This document shows, piece after piece, positions 1-10,818 of a stretch of 64,000 nt of DNA. A model generated the notes under the pieces. The model made no database searches. It was not told where the DNA came from and worked only from the letters and a program-made list of their open reading frames with translations. A program made the translations under genes and the position numbers. Every line of letters begins with the position of its first letter. The stretch's first letter is position 1. This DNA comes from Planctomycetota bacterium (lineage in GTDB: Bacteria > Planctomycetota > B15-G4 > SIAN01). The stretch lies in assembly GCA_016795285.1 (NCBI GenBank), contig JAEUIC010000041.1, positions 62,001-126,000 on the forward strand, read 5' to 3'.

Positions 1-2
1 TG

Positions 3-1259
3 GCGCAACTGCGCGAGCGGCTGGGGCGGACGCTCGACGTCGAGACGGCAGGTGGCGCGCGGCGGCTCGGACTCGAGGCGTTGGTGTGGTGGGTGACGCC
101 GGCCGGCGAAGGCGTGGTGGCCGCGGCGAGTGCCGCGGGAGTCGGTGCCGCGGGTGCCGCGAGCGCAGTGGGCGTGGTGGGGATCGCGATGAAGACGAAG
201 CTGGCGCTGGTCGTGGCGGTGGTGGCCGCGAGCAGCTGGATGGGCTGGCAGCGATGGGGGCCTGATGAGCCGACGGAGCGCGGGGACGAAGTCGCCGCGG
301 CAGCTGCGCCCGTGCCTGCACCGAGCCCGACCGACGAACCGACCGTCGCCGAGCGGCAGCTGCTGCCAGCCGAAGAGCGCGACGAGGCCGAGCCCGTGCC
401 CCCGAGCGACGCACCGGCGACCGTGCCGCTCTCGCCGCGAATGGCGAAGCTGCGTGAGACGCTCACGTTCGTGAACCTCTTCGAAGGCGGCAACGTCGTC
501 GAGGATCTCGGTCCGGAGATGAAAGCGTTGTTGCGCGGCTTGACGACCGACTCGCTGGATCTGCTCGCGCTGCTCGACTACCTCGAGGCCTGCGAAGCGT
601 CAGCGTGGGTGGTGCGCGGCTCGCTCGAGTCGACGCTCCAGGGCTTCGACGGCCGCGCCACTGGTTGGAGGCAGGCGTACGAGAACTCGAGCGGCGCAGC
701 ATCGGTCCTCTTCGCCGACGTCGAGCACGCTCCCGATGGTCGTGGCCGCATCACGCTGATGGCACCGCTGGGACAGCTTCGGGACGAGTTCACGGCGCAG
801 CTCGGTGACGTGAGCGCGATCAACCCGTTGCTGGTGGTGAATGTGTTCGCGGGGAAGAACGGCGTGAACGCGGGGATGCTGCAGCTCAACTTGCAGGAGG
901 GGCGGTTCGCCGACGCGCCCGTCCCGGAGGGTGTCTCCGAGGAGCGGTTGGTGCCGATGAAGCGAATCCGAGAGGCCTCGGCGCGGGCGAGGGATCGAAT
1001 CGAGGAGCTTCGCAGTGTCGGCGGATTGCCGTCGCTGGTGCGCTGGCAGGTGACCGAGGGCCGTGGCGAACTCACCTACTACCGCTACGGCTCGCGATCG
1101 AAGGAGGAGTTCGCATCGGGGCAACGCGGCGGGCGCCCTCTCAGCGTCGAGGAGATTGCCTCGATCGGCCGTCTCTACGAGCGGCTGCAAGCGGCTGCCG
1201 AATGCCACGTCGTCGACGCGGGCTTGACGGCCGCGCAGGAGAACCCGCGGGAGAAGTGA
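3..1259 (+). CDS. C-terminal part of a single-span membrane protein, probably the tail of a sigma-factor fusion
   Basis: The frame is open from the left edge to TGA at 1257, so the N-terminus lies outside the window. The 418 visible residues start with a charged stretch (AQLRERLGRTL). An Ala/Gly/Val linker and one hydrophobic segment (about residues 66-80) follow, then a Pro/Glu/Ala linker and about 260 soluble residues I do not recognise. Planctomycetota have many ECF-type sigma factors that continue into an Ala/Gly linker, a membrane span and an extracytoplasmic domain, and this arrangement fits that pattern. The sigma regions themselves are not visible, so the fusion is inference. The alternative is a separate gene starting at ATG 189 (MKTKLALVV), where the span would be a signal anchor. 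Confidence 0.5.
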   Translation, partial: AQLRERLGRTLDVETAGGARRLGLEALVWWVTPAGEGVVAAASAAGVGAAGAASAVGVVGIAMKTKLALVVAVVAASSWMGWQRWGPDEPTERGDEVAAAAAPVPAPSPTDEPTVAERQLLPAEERDEAEPVPPSDAPATVPLSPRMAKLRETLTFVNLFEGGNVVEDLGPEMKALLRGLTTDSLDLLALLDYLEACEASAWVVRGSLESTLQGFDGRATGWRQAYENSSGAASVLFADVEHAPDGRGRITLMAPLGQLRDEFTAQLGDVSAINPLLVVNVFAGKNGVNAGMLQLNLQEGRFADAPVPEGVSEERLVPMKRIREASARARDRIEELRSVGGLPSLVRWQVTEGRGELTYYRYGSRSKEEFASGQRGGRPLSVEEIASIGRLYERLQAAAECHVVDAGLTAAQENPREK

Positions 1260-1328
1260 ATGCCGCTCGAATGCGGCATCGTGCGTCACATCGCCGCCCG
1301 CAGCACCTCCTCCCAGTCGATCGGCGGG

Positions 1329-1556
1329 TCAACCACGGCGCCACTTCTCCAGGCAGGCGGCGATCAGCTGCGGGTAGCCGTACACCGCCGAACGCGCCGC
1401 GGCGGCTTCGGCGGCAACCGCTGCCGGGCCGAACGGGTCGCGCTGCAGCTCCGCGAGGAGCATGCGCACGTCGCTGGCGCCACCGCGCTCGAGGATCGAA
1501 TCCACGATCGCGATGGACCACTGACCCGGTGCGACGTCGAGGTGGCGATGCTCCAT
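1329..1556 (-). CDS. small hypothetical protein (75 aa)
   Basis: This 75-residue frame begins at ATG 1556 and ends at TGA 1329. The protein (MEHRHLDVAPGQWSIAIVDS...) has balanced amino acid composition with amphipathic helices and a YGYPQLI segment near the end. It lacks the Arg/Pro-rich look of the antisense frames around it. I do not recognise a family. It lies alone between the membrane protein at 3-1259 and the 3' end of clpB, and is read in the same direction as clpB. The start is uncertain because the frame extends upstream to about 1598. No cysteines or membrane segments are seen. Confidence 0.45.
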   Translation of the reverse strand: MEHRHLDVAPGQWSIAIVDSILERGGASDVRMLLAELQRDPFGPAAVAAEAAAARSAVYGYPQLIAACLEKWRRG

Positions 1557-1688
1557 GGCAATCCCGTGCGCGCGGCGTAGCGGCGACGCGGGCACCATAG
1601 CCTCATGGCAGCGAGCGCGCCGCTCGTCGCCGGCGGCCCGCTGCTGTCCGCTGCTTCCCGCCGCCCGCCCCCTCGCCTACGCGCTCGC

Positions 1689-4325
<2,637 letters not shown>

Positions 4326-4413
4326 GCATCGACTCCACGGCCTCGCGGGCGGCGGGGGAGGCGAGCGGGAGGGCCGCTCGAGCTCGGCGCCGCGCGGGCG
4401 TCGGCGGAGTCAT

Positions 4414-4429
4414 TGCACGCGGTGTGCCA
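4414..4429 (-). promoter_or_regulatory. possible sigma-54 (-24/-12) promoter for clpB
   Basis: Read on the minus strand the site is TGGCAC-ACCGC-GTGCA. It has the invariant GG and GC exactly ten bases apart and matches the consensus TGGCAC-N5-TTGCA at all but one position. It lies about 90 bases upstream of the clpB ATG and points towards it. One such near-match is expected by chance in a window this size, but its place in the clpB leader makes it worth noting. No enhancer site was identified. Confidence 0.35.
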
Positions 4430-4588
4430 TCCTGTCGAGCGGCGCGCGGACGGCGCAGCTCGTTGTGGCGCAGGGGATTGCGCGCGAATCAGCGGCGCAG
4501 TGAGCAGGCATGCCCGCGCGACGACGCGACGGCATGGCGCGGCGCGGCAATTTGGCGGGCAAGCCGCGCGCGCGGCCGCCGCGACTCA

Positions 4589-4612
4589 GCGGTCGCCGCT
4601 GTCGGCGACCGC
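4589..4612 (-). terminator. 10-bp hairpin after the pseudopilin gene
   Basis: A perfect 10-bp inverted repeat (GCGGTCGCCG / CGGCGACCGC) with a 4-base loop begins 24 bases past the stop of the pseudopilin gene at 4636, in the gap before clpB. No T-tract follows on the minus strand. It may act as a transcript end or a 3' stabilising hairpin rather than a classical intrinsic terminator. Apart from this hairpin and the site at 4414-4429, the gap 4326-4635 shows nothing recognisable. Confidence 0.45.
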
Positions 4613-4635
4613 CACATGTCAGCGGCCGCCAACGT

Positions 4636-5139
4636 TCAGCGCGTGAAGTCGAAGAAGGCGCCGAGGTCGTCGCCGCCGAACTTGCCCTTGTTCCAGAGTG
4701 CGCCGTCCCACGACTCGCACGCCTTGTTCGGTCCGTGCGAGAAGACGGCGACATCCATGTAAGGGTTGCTGCGCGTGTAGCAGTGGTAGCTGTAGGGCGT
4801 GCCCCACGGATCGTTGCCGATCGGCTTCTCGAGGTACTTCTTCGGCCCCTCGAAGAGCCACGTGTTCAACACCTCGGCGCCGTACCCGAAGTAGGAGGGG
4901 TTGGCGTAGTTGTAGGTGGCGTCGGCCTGCATGCCGGGCGGATAGGTGCCGGTCTCGTCGTAGTAGGCGCCGATCGCCTGCGCGATCGCCTTGCAGTCGT
5001 CGGCGGCGCGCGACTTCTTGTTCTCCTCGATGACGTTGCCGACCATCGGCGTCAGCACGCCCGCCAGCAGCGCGATGACCGAGACCGCGACGATCACCTC
5101 CATCAGCGAGAAGCCGGCGCGCGCGCGAGTCGTAGCCAT
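4636..5139 (-). CDS. GspG-like type II secretion pseudopilin / type IV pilin-like protein
   Basis: The start at ATG 5139 is chosen because GAGGA lies just upstream and it gives a short basic leader (MATTRARAG) before the prepilin cleavage site G|FSLMEV. The mature protein has Phe at +1 and Glu at +5, followed by a hydrophobic helix. This is the signature of proteins processed by prepilin peptidase. The rest (167 aa in all) has the GspG features of a polar loop (ETGTYPPGMQ) and NDPWGTPYSYHCY, typical of major pseudopilins with a calcium site. An in-frame ATG at 5151 is possible. No secretion-machinery genes are adjacent, so the partner system lies elsewhere. Confidence 0.85.
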   Translation of the reverse strand: MATTRARAGFSLMEVIVAVSVIALLAGVLTPMVGNVIEENKKSRAADDCKAIAQAIGAYYDETGTYPPGMQADATYNYANPSYFGYGAEVLNTWLFEGPKKYLEKPIGNDPWGTPYSYHCYTRSNPYMDVAVFSHGPNKACESWDGALWNKGKFGGDDLGAFFDFTR

Positions 5140-5366
5140 CGAGGTCCTCATCGGGGTCGATCTCCGGTGGCGTCGCGTCGCCGCCGCAGGAAGCGCGGGA
5201 CGGTCCGCCAAAGCTCCCTCTGGATCGGGAGCGGCCGGGCCGGGCGCTTAGCGAATCTCGCGTGCACGGCCGCGCCGCCCCCTCGCGCGAGCGGAAACTT
5301 GTGCCGCTCTGCCGCCGCGCGATCATCGGCCCCGCGTGGAGCGCCCCCGTCCCCTGGAGCGAAGCG

Positions 5367-5798
5367 ATGTGCGCGTGCGAGTTCCTGCGGTTCGTCAGCG
5401 ACGCCGAGTGCCAGATCGAGCAGCTGCCGTGGGGGCCGCACGAGTGGCTCTGCCGCCCCGGCCTCACCGACGCGCGCGAGCTGCAGGTGGTGCGCGTCCG
5501 CATGCCGCCCGGCAAGTGCCACGCGTTCCATCGCCACCCTGAGTTCGAGGAGGCGCTCTACGTGCTCGACGGCCAGGTCGAGCAGTTCGTCGGCCGGGAG
5601 AAGCGGCTGCTGCGCGCCGGCGAGCTCGCCCACATCCCGCGCGACACGGTGCACGGCAGCTACAACGTCTTCAAGACGCCCTGCACCTTCCTCGCCATCC
5701 TCTCGCCGGCGAGCTGCAAGGGGCCGCCGCTGATCGACGTCGCCCACGACGAGCCGTGGAAGAGCCTCGCCCCGCTGCCCCCGCCGCCCCGGACGTAG
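5367..5798 (+). CDS. cupin-domain protein
   Basis: This 143-residue single-domain cupin starts at ATG 5367, preceded by GGAGCGAAG. The two cupin motifs are visible as CHAFHRHPEFEEALYVLDG and LRAGELAHIPRDTVHGSYN, supplying the His/His/Glu/His metal ligands. The fold is seen in oxygenases, isomerases and metal-dependent sensors, and the sequence does not identify the substrate. The gene lies 77 bases upstream of the AhpD-like/radical SAM pair on the same strand, so it may be part of the same transcription unit. A role in arsenic or selenium metabolism is only a guess from position. Confidence 0.8.
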   Translation: MCACEFLRFVSDAECQIEQLPWGPHEWLCRPGLTDARELQVVRVRMPPGKCHAFHRHPEFEEALYVLDGQVEQFVGREKRLLRAGELAHIPRDTVHGSYNVFKTPCTFLAILSPASCKGPPLIDVAHDEPWKSLAPLPPPPRT

Positions 5799-5875
5799 AC
5801 TCCCGCGCCCGTCGAGCGGCATCGGGTTCGCCGCGCCGCTCGCCGCACGAAGCCCCCTCCCGGAAGCCCCGCTCC

Positions 5876-6208
5876 ATGGCGAACTACTACGACCCGCAGC
5901 ACCTGAAGGACTTCGGCACGATCGGCAAGGACGCGCCCGAGCTCTGGCAGAAGTTCCTCGCGTGGTACGGCGCCGTCTTCGCCGACGGCGCGCTGAGCGA
6001 GCGCGAGAAGTCGCTGATCGCGCTGGCGGTCGCCCACGCGGTGCAGTGCCCCTACTGCATCGACGCCTACTCGACGACCTGCCTCGAGAAGGGGGCCGAC
6101 GCGGCGCAGATGACCGAGGCGGTCCACGTCGCGGCGGCGATCCGCGGCGGCGCGACGCTGGTCCACGGCGTGCAGATGTGCGGCCACGTCCACAAGCTCT
6201 CGATGTGA
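5876..6208 (+). CDS. AhpD/carboxymuconolactone-decarboxylase-like protein linked to arsenosugar biosynthesis
   Basis: This 110-residue all-alpha protein of the AhpD-like superfamily carries the redox motif CPYCIDAY (residues 60-67) and a downstream HVAAAIRGGATLVHG segment. The start MANYYDPQHLKDF follows GGAAG. This small peroxidase-like protein is a known companion of ArsS-type radical SAM enzymes, and the arsS-type gene follows 31 bases downstream. Its exact reaction is not established in the family. The CxxC pair suggests thiol redox or peroxidase chemistry. The first Cys of this motif is replaced by selenocysteine in some AhpD-like relatives, but here it is encoded by TGC. Confidence 0.85.
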   Translation: MANYYDPQHLKDFGTIGKDAPELWQKFLAWYGAVFADGALSEREKSLIALAVAHAVQCPYCIDAYSTTCLEKGADAAQMTEAVHVAAAIRGGATLVHGVQMCGHVHKLSM

Positions 6209-6239
6209 CGGCCGGCGCGCCGCGAAGGACCTCGCTCCC

Positions 6240-7331
6240 TTGAACGCCCACGACTCCGCCGGCCGCGCGCCGGCCCCGATCCGGATCGCGCCGACGCTGG
6301 CGCGCCGCGGCCACGAGCTGGCGCAGGCGCAGGCGCAGCTCGAGCGGCTGCGCGCGCTGCCGCTCGCGCGCGACTTCGACACGGCGTGCGCGTCGGCGGG
6401 CCACGCGCCGCTGCGCGCGACGCGCCTCGAGATCCTCCAGGTCAACCTCGGGAAGGTCTGCAACCAGACCTGCAAGCACTGCCACGTCGACGCCGGCCCC
6501 GATCGCAAGGAGTCGATGGGCGACGCGGTGGTGGAGCAGTGCCTCGCGCTGCTCGCCGCCGAGTCGATCCCGACGCTCGACATCACCGGCGGGGCGCCCG
6601 AGATGCACCCGCGCTTCCGCGAGATCGTGCGACGCGCGCGGGCGACCGGCGCCAAGGTGATCGACCGCTGCAACCTGACCATCACGCAGGCGCAGGGCTT
6701 CACCGACCTGCCCGAGTTCCTCGCGGCGCACCAGGTCGAGATCGTCGCGTCGCTGCCCTTCTATTCCGGCAAGCAGACCGACGCCCAGCGCGGCGACGGC
6801 GTCTTCGAGCCGTCGATCGCGGCGCTGCGCCGCCTGAACGAGCTCGGCTACGGCAAGGGCGGCGGCCTCGTGCTGAACCTGGTGACCAACCCGGTCGGCG
6901 CCTTCCTGCCGGCCGGCCAAGCCTCGCTCGAGCGCGAGTGGAAGCGCGAGCTCGAGCGGCGCCACGGCGTCCTCTTCGACCGCCTCTTCACCATCACCAA
7001 CATGCCGATCAGCCGCTTCCTCGACTTCCTCTCCGAGTCGGGCAACCTCGCCGGCTACATGGAGAAGCTGGTCGCGGCGTTCAACCCTGCGGCGGTCGAC
7101 GGCCTCATGTGCCGCAACACGCTCTCGGTCGGCTGGGACGGCCGCCTCTTCGACTGCGACTTCAACCAGATGCTGGAGATGGCGCTGACGAGCGCCGACG
7201 GCCGCCCGCTCACCCTCGCCGACGCCGCGCGCGCCCGCCTCGAAGGGCGCCCGATCCTCACCGCGCCGCACTGCTTCGGCTGCACCGCCGGCGCCGGCTC
7301 GAGCTGCGGCGGGGCGACCGTGAAGGGGTAG
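6240..7331 (+). CDS. arsS: ArsS-type radical SAM/Cys-rich protein (arsenosugar biosynthesis)
   Basis: This 363-residue enzyme is of the radical SAM/Cys-rich family named ArsS, implicated in making the deoxyadenosyl-derived part of arsenosugars. The radical SAM cluster is CNQTCKHC (Cys74, 78, 81), followed by GPDRKE and LDITGGAPEMHPRF, the S-adenosylmethionine-binding GGE-like strand. The C-terminal Cys-rich tail HCFGCTAGAGSSCGG is diagnostic of the family. The start is TTG 6240, with GAAGGA ten bases upstream. It lies in an operon with the AhpD-like gene 31 bases upstream. No arsenite methyltransferase (ArsM) lies next to it, which is the usual partner, so that step must be encoded elsewhere if the pathway is complete. 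Confidence 0.88.
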   Translation: MNAHDSAGRAPAPIRIAPTLARRGHELAQAQAQLERLRALPLARDFDTACASAGHAPLRATRLEILQVNLGKVCNQTCKHCHVDAGPDRKESMGDAVVEQCLALLAAESIPTLDITGGAPEMHPRFREIVRRARATGAKVIDRCNLTITQAQGFTDLPEFLAAHQVEIVASLPFYSGKQTDAQRGDGVFEPSIAALRRLNELGYGKGGGLVLNLVTNPVGAFLPAGQASLEREWKRELERRHGVLFDRLFTITNMPISRFLDFLSESGNLAGYMEKLVAAFNPAAVDGLMCRNTLSVGWDGRLFDCDFNQMLEMALTSADGRPLTLADAARARLEGRPILTAPHCFGCTAGAGSSCGGATVKG

Positions 7332-7414
7332 CGCTCGGGCTGAAGTCGCACGTGGCTGAAAATGAGGTAGTCCGTAAGTCCTTTGTTTGAAATTATTTAG
7401 GTGAATCGGTTGGG

Positions 7415-8911
7415 CTATTTGCCGGTGCGTGGCGCAAACAAAGACGGCAGCTCCGCGGCACCGGGCCGCCGGTAACGCCGTGACTTCTTCGCGGCGTCGG
7501 GGTCGGCAACGACCAGCAACTTGCGATCGACCCAGCTCTTCAGCAACCGGGAGGCTCGGACCGTGTCGTCCGTCCTGAGTAGGAGTCGGACCTCCGCGTT
7601 GCCGATCACGCCATGAGCGTCCAGGTGATGCTCCACTTGAGTCCAGACATCAGGTCGCGACTCGTTGAAGCAGGTGAACAAGACCGCGTCGCGCGGCAGG
7701 TCGGGGCGCGACGAGAAGAGCGGCGGGTAGAGGCTCGCGCGCTCCATCGTCTCGAACATCATGCGGACCCCCTCGCCAGCGTCGAGATTCGGCGGGTTCG
7801 GGAACTCGCGCAGGTGATCCACCAAGGCTCGATTTCGCGGCCGTGAGCCAACCTCCCGGAGGTTCGCCACCGTCACGTTCCCCGGCAGGACCCCGGGGCT
7901 CTCGATTTCGACGCGGTCTTCGAAGACGCGAATCTGGATGTCGGCCGGGAGTCGATAGTCGCGGTGCAGGACTGCGTTGGTGATCCCCTCTTCGAGGACC
8001 CGCAACGGGTAGCGCTGGACGATCTCGAATCCGAGCGGCCCCATCTGCACTCCGGTGGCCAATGCGTCCACGAGCGCACGCTTCGCCTCACGGATCTGGA
8101 CGTGGAGTGGTCCTCCGATGGTCTTCGGCGGTCGAATCAGGTTGGTCCGCGTCGAATGTTCGATCGAGGACCCAGCGTACTGGAACAGCCGGATGGAGCA
8201 TTTGGCATCGAGCAGGCCGGAAGGCTCCTCGGCGAACAGGAGGACGGCGGCCCTGGTTGGGACGATGCGAGCCCCGAGTTCCGATCGAGCGAGTCCGAGG
8301 TGAAGCAACGCCTCCTGGAACGGCCGCGACAATCGACGGGACGCGGCGTATTCGCGCCAGTGCTGGGTCTCCAGCAGCTCGATCGAGACATCGGCCAGCT
8401 CGCCGACCCAGCTCCTTGTGCCGCGCTGCATCGACAGCTCGGTGATCTCCGGCGCCGCGAGCTGCCGGTTGCTCCGGGACAATCGGACGTAGGTGCCACC
8501 ATCGATGATCGAGTGGATCGCCGGGCTCTTGTCGACTTTGACGATGACGATCGAGCCGCGTGATCCGTCCCGCAAGGTGCAGCCGATCGGGATGAACTGG
8601 GGCGCGACGTGGTCGGGCGGCGCAAGCTGAGGAGTGATCCTTGTCTGCAAGAGCCGTCGCAACTCGTCGATCGACTCCGGATTCTCGTCGACCCCGTGGA
8701 CTCGCTCCCGGCCGGTCGCCTTGTCTTCGTCTTCGATGCCGAGGACGAGGTAGCCGCCCTCCGCGTTCGCGAATGCGACGATCGTCTGGAGCTTCCGGTC
8801 GTTCTTGCCCGCTCGCTTGAACTCGAACGTGGCACCCTCCGGGGTGGAGAGGAGTTGATCGACCAGCTCGTCATCGAATGGCGGCCGAGGTGGCAGCTCG
8901 GTGGGTTTCAA
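7415..8911 (-). CDS. AlbA_2/Schlafen-like domain protein with RecG-type HATPase C-terminus
   Basis: This 498-residue protein begins with an AlbA_2 (formerly AAA_4/Schlafen-like) domain: TFEFKRAGKNDRK with Glu30/Lys32, followed by AFANAEGGYLVLGIED. After about residue 290 comes an HATPase_c_4-like module with EEGITNAVLHRDY, a SPGVLPGN strand and the glycine motif DAGEGVRMMFETM. The C-terminal part resembles a winged helix. Family members are putative transcriptional regulators or nucleic-acid enzymes, often found in accessory or defence neighbourhoods. Base composition is visibly less GC-rich than in the flanking genes, and an AT-rich stretch (7345-7415) adjoins the 3' end. This suggests acquisition by transfer. 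No partner genes are present. Confidence 0.85.
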   Translation of the reverse strand: MKPTELPPRPPFDDELVDQLLSTPEGATFEFKRAGKNDRKLQTIVAFANAEGGYLVLGIEDEDKATGRERVHGVDENPESIDELRRLLQTRITPQLAPPDHVAPQFIPIGCTLRDGSRGSIVIVKVDKSPAIHSIIDGGTYVRLSRSNRQLAAPEITELSMQRGTRSWVGELADVSIELLETQHWREYAASRRLSRPFQEALLHLGLARSELGARIVPTRAAVLLFAEEPSGLLDAKCSIRLFQYAGSSIEHSTRTNLIRPPKTIGGPLHVQIREAKRALVDALATGVQMGPLGFEIVQRYPLRVLEEGITNAVLHRDYRLPADIQIRVFEDRVEIESPGVLPGNVTVANLREVGSRPRNRALVDHLREFPNPPNLDAGEGVRMMFETMERASLYPPLFSSRPDLPRDAVLFTCFNESRPDVWTQVEHHLDAHGVIGNAEVRLLLRTDDTVRASRLLKSWVDRKLLVVADPDAAKKSRRYRRPGAAELPSLFAPRTGK

Positions 8912-9217
8912 TGCGATGCATCCTCATCGAAGGTGCCGGTTGAACGGGTGGGATCATGCACAACGGCGGCAGAACACGAGGCAGGGATGCCCCCGTGCAA
9001 GCAACCGATCGTCATCCCAACCGCCGCAAGGTCGCCTCGCGGTTCGCGTCGCTGCGTGTCGGCGTCTTTCTGTTGCGGGCGTGACGACGCACGCCGAAGT
9101 GGTGAGAGAGATCCCTCGGCTGACGACGCGACGCGCGAGGGGCAGAGCGCCCCGCGCTTCGCGAGCGCCGGCAAGGTCGTCGAGGTCGAAGTCGAGCTGC
9201 GCTAGCCTGCCGGCCCC
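8912..9217 (+). other. non-coding gap, possible repeat remnant
   Basis: No convincing gene is present in these 306 bases. The stretch 9012-9117 contains GTCATCC on the left and GAGAGATCCCTC on the right. This resembles the ends of dispersed short repeats common in bacterial intergenic DNA, but no second copy exists in the window. A small hairpin GGGGC-AGAGC-GCCCC lies near 9139-9153. Confidence 0.3.
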
Positions 9218-10018
9218 ATGGGACGAGACGGCAATCGCAAGTACCACGACCGCGTCGCCGGCAAGTACGACACGATCTACGACACGCCGTACTGGCGCTT
9301 CTATCGCGACGTGTCGTGGCGCCACCTGAAGCCGTTCCTGCCGGTGAAGCGACCGGCGTGGGCGGCCGACCTCGGCTGCGGCACCGGGTGGTTCGGCTGC
9401 CGGCTGCTGAAGAGCGGCATGAACGTCGTCTTCCTCGACCTGAGCGGCGCGATGGTCGGCGCGGCGCGCGAGGCGGCCGAGGCCGAGTCGTCGCGCGGGC
9501 TCGAGACGCGCTTCGTGCAGGCCGGCATGGAGGAGATGGGCGAGATCGAGAGCGGGCTGCTCGACTTCGCCACTGCGCAAGGCGATCCGCTCTCCTTCTG
9601 CGAGCAGCCGGCGCGCGCGCTCGCGGAGCTGGCGCGCATCGTCAAGCCGGGCGGCCATGTGGTGCTGTCGGTCGACAGCCGCGTCGCCGGCGTGAAGTCG
9701 CTGCTCGGGGAGAAGCGGCCCGACGCGGCGCTCGAACTCCTGCGCACCGGTCGCACCAAGTGGAAGAGCGATCGGAGCGAGGAGGCGTTCGGCATGAAGA
9801 TGTTCGAGCCGGACGAGCTGAAGACGCTGCTCGAGCGCGCCGGCTTCGAGCCGCTCTCGCTGATCGCCAAGACCTGCCTCGTGCAGCGCAGCAACGACGC
9901 GTGGCTCGATGACGCGGCGCAGGCACGCGAGCTGCTCTCCGCCGAGGAGCGCGTCCACGCGCGCCCCGAGTGGTGGGGCCTCGCGGGCCACCTGCAGGTG
10001 GCGGCGAAGCGGCGCTGA
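9218..10018 (+). CDS. class I SAM-dependent methyltransferase
   Basis: This 266-residue soluble protein has a Rossmann-fold methyltransferase core. Motif I is ADLGCGTGWFG at about 49-59, the acidic ribose-binding residue is in VVFLDLSGAMV, and IVKPGGHVVLSVDS forms the post-motif strand. It resembles the UbiE/Methyltransf_11 group, which acts on small molecules, but the substrate cannot be told from the sequence. It starts with ATG 9218 (MGRDGNRKYHDRVAGKYD) and ends 32 bases before the convergent gene at 10051. It is transcribed alone, with no operon partner. Confidence 0.85.
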   Translation: MGRDGNRKYHDRVAGKYDTIYDTPYWRFYRDVSWRHLKPFLPVKRPAWAADLGCGTGWFGCRLLKSGMNVVFLDLSGAMVGAAREAAEAESSRGLETRFVQAGMEEMGEIESGLLDFATAQGDPLSFCEQPARALAELARIVKPGGHVVLSVDSRVAGVKSLLGEKRPDAALELLRTGRTKWKSDRSEEAFGMKMFEPDELKTLLERAGFEPLSLIAKTCLVQRSNDAWLDDAAQARELLSAEERVHARPEWWGLAGHLQVAAKRR

Positions 10019-10050
10019 CGCGCGCGCGGGCGAAGTGGCCGCGCTCCGGC

Positions 10051-10818
10051 TCAGCCGTAGAAGCCGCCGCGCCCGCTCGAAGGCTGCGGGGCCTGCGGGA
10101 CCCTCGCGCCGAAGCCGCCGACGTTGGCGCGGCGCAGGCCGAGCAGCGCGATGCAGCGGTACCACGCGTGCCGGAAGCGCGAGGGGCGCGGCACCCTCGC
10201 GTCGACGAGCGGGCCGCCGTCCGTCGTGAGGCGGCGGATCGCGAGGCCGCCCTCCTGCCACGCGAGCAGCACGTGCGCGAGGTCGTCGGCGATCCGCTTC
10301 GCCGCCGCGTTCACCACGACGACCTCCGTGATGCCCGCCGCGCGCAGCCGCAGCGCCGACGGGAAGTCGTGCGGCAGCACGATCGAGCGGTTGTCGAAGC
10401 GGCCCGGGTTCGGATGGAACCCGTCGGCGTCGCGCCCCGCATCGAGCAGGAACGCCGGGGGCGCCGCGGCGTCGAGCGGCCGCTCGCGCAACCGCATGGC
10501 GAGCGGCGTGAGCTGACGGAGCAACGGGCTCTGCTCGACCAGTTCGTCGGGTCCGGTCGTCGAGTTCCACAGCGGCACCGGCTGCCAGCCGAGTCCGGCC
10601 AGCGCGAAGCCGGTCAGCGCCGAGTGCTCGCCGGGCAGCTCGACCACGATCGCGCGATCGCGCCGCGGCTCGAGCGAGGCGAGGAACTCCGGCGGCGGCG
10701 GGCTCTCGTCCCGATCGCGGAACCGCTGCAGCTGCGTGAAGAGCGTCGGCTTGGCCCACGCCGACCAGATCGACGTCTCGGGCGCCCACGCCGCGAAGAC
10801 CTCTTCCTGCGTCTCCAT
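10051..10818 (-). CDS. uncharacterised protein coupled to an ATP-grasp ligase
   Basis: The protein has 255 residues and starts at ATG 10818. Its ATG overlaps the stop of the upstream glutathionylspermidine-synthase-like gene (TGATG), so the two are translationally coupled and probably work together. It is soluble, with no signal peptide and no motif I recognise. Conserved-looking features are the Trp-rich N-terminus (AAWAPETSIWSAW), a strand-rich centre (RAIVVELPGEHSALTGFALAGLGWQPVPLWN) and a C-terminus rich in Arg/Pro/Gly. The middle looks like an alpha/beta fold. Function is unknown, and the role comes only from the operon. Confidence 0.75.
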   Translation of the reverse strand: METQEEVFAAWAPETSIWSAWAKPTLFTQLQRFRDRDESPPPPEFLASLEPRRDRAIVVELPGEHSALTGFALAGLGWQPVPLWNSTTGPDELVEQSPLLRQLTPLAMRLRERPLDAAAPPAFLLDAGRDADGFHPNPGRFDNRSIVLPHDFPSALRLRAAGITEVVVVNAAAKRIADDLAHVLLAWQEGGLAIRRLTTDGGPLVDARVPRPSRFRHAWYRCIALLGLRRANVGGFGARVPQAPQPSSGRGGFYG

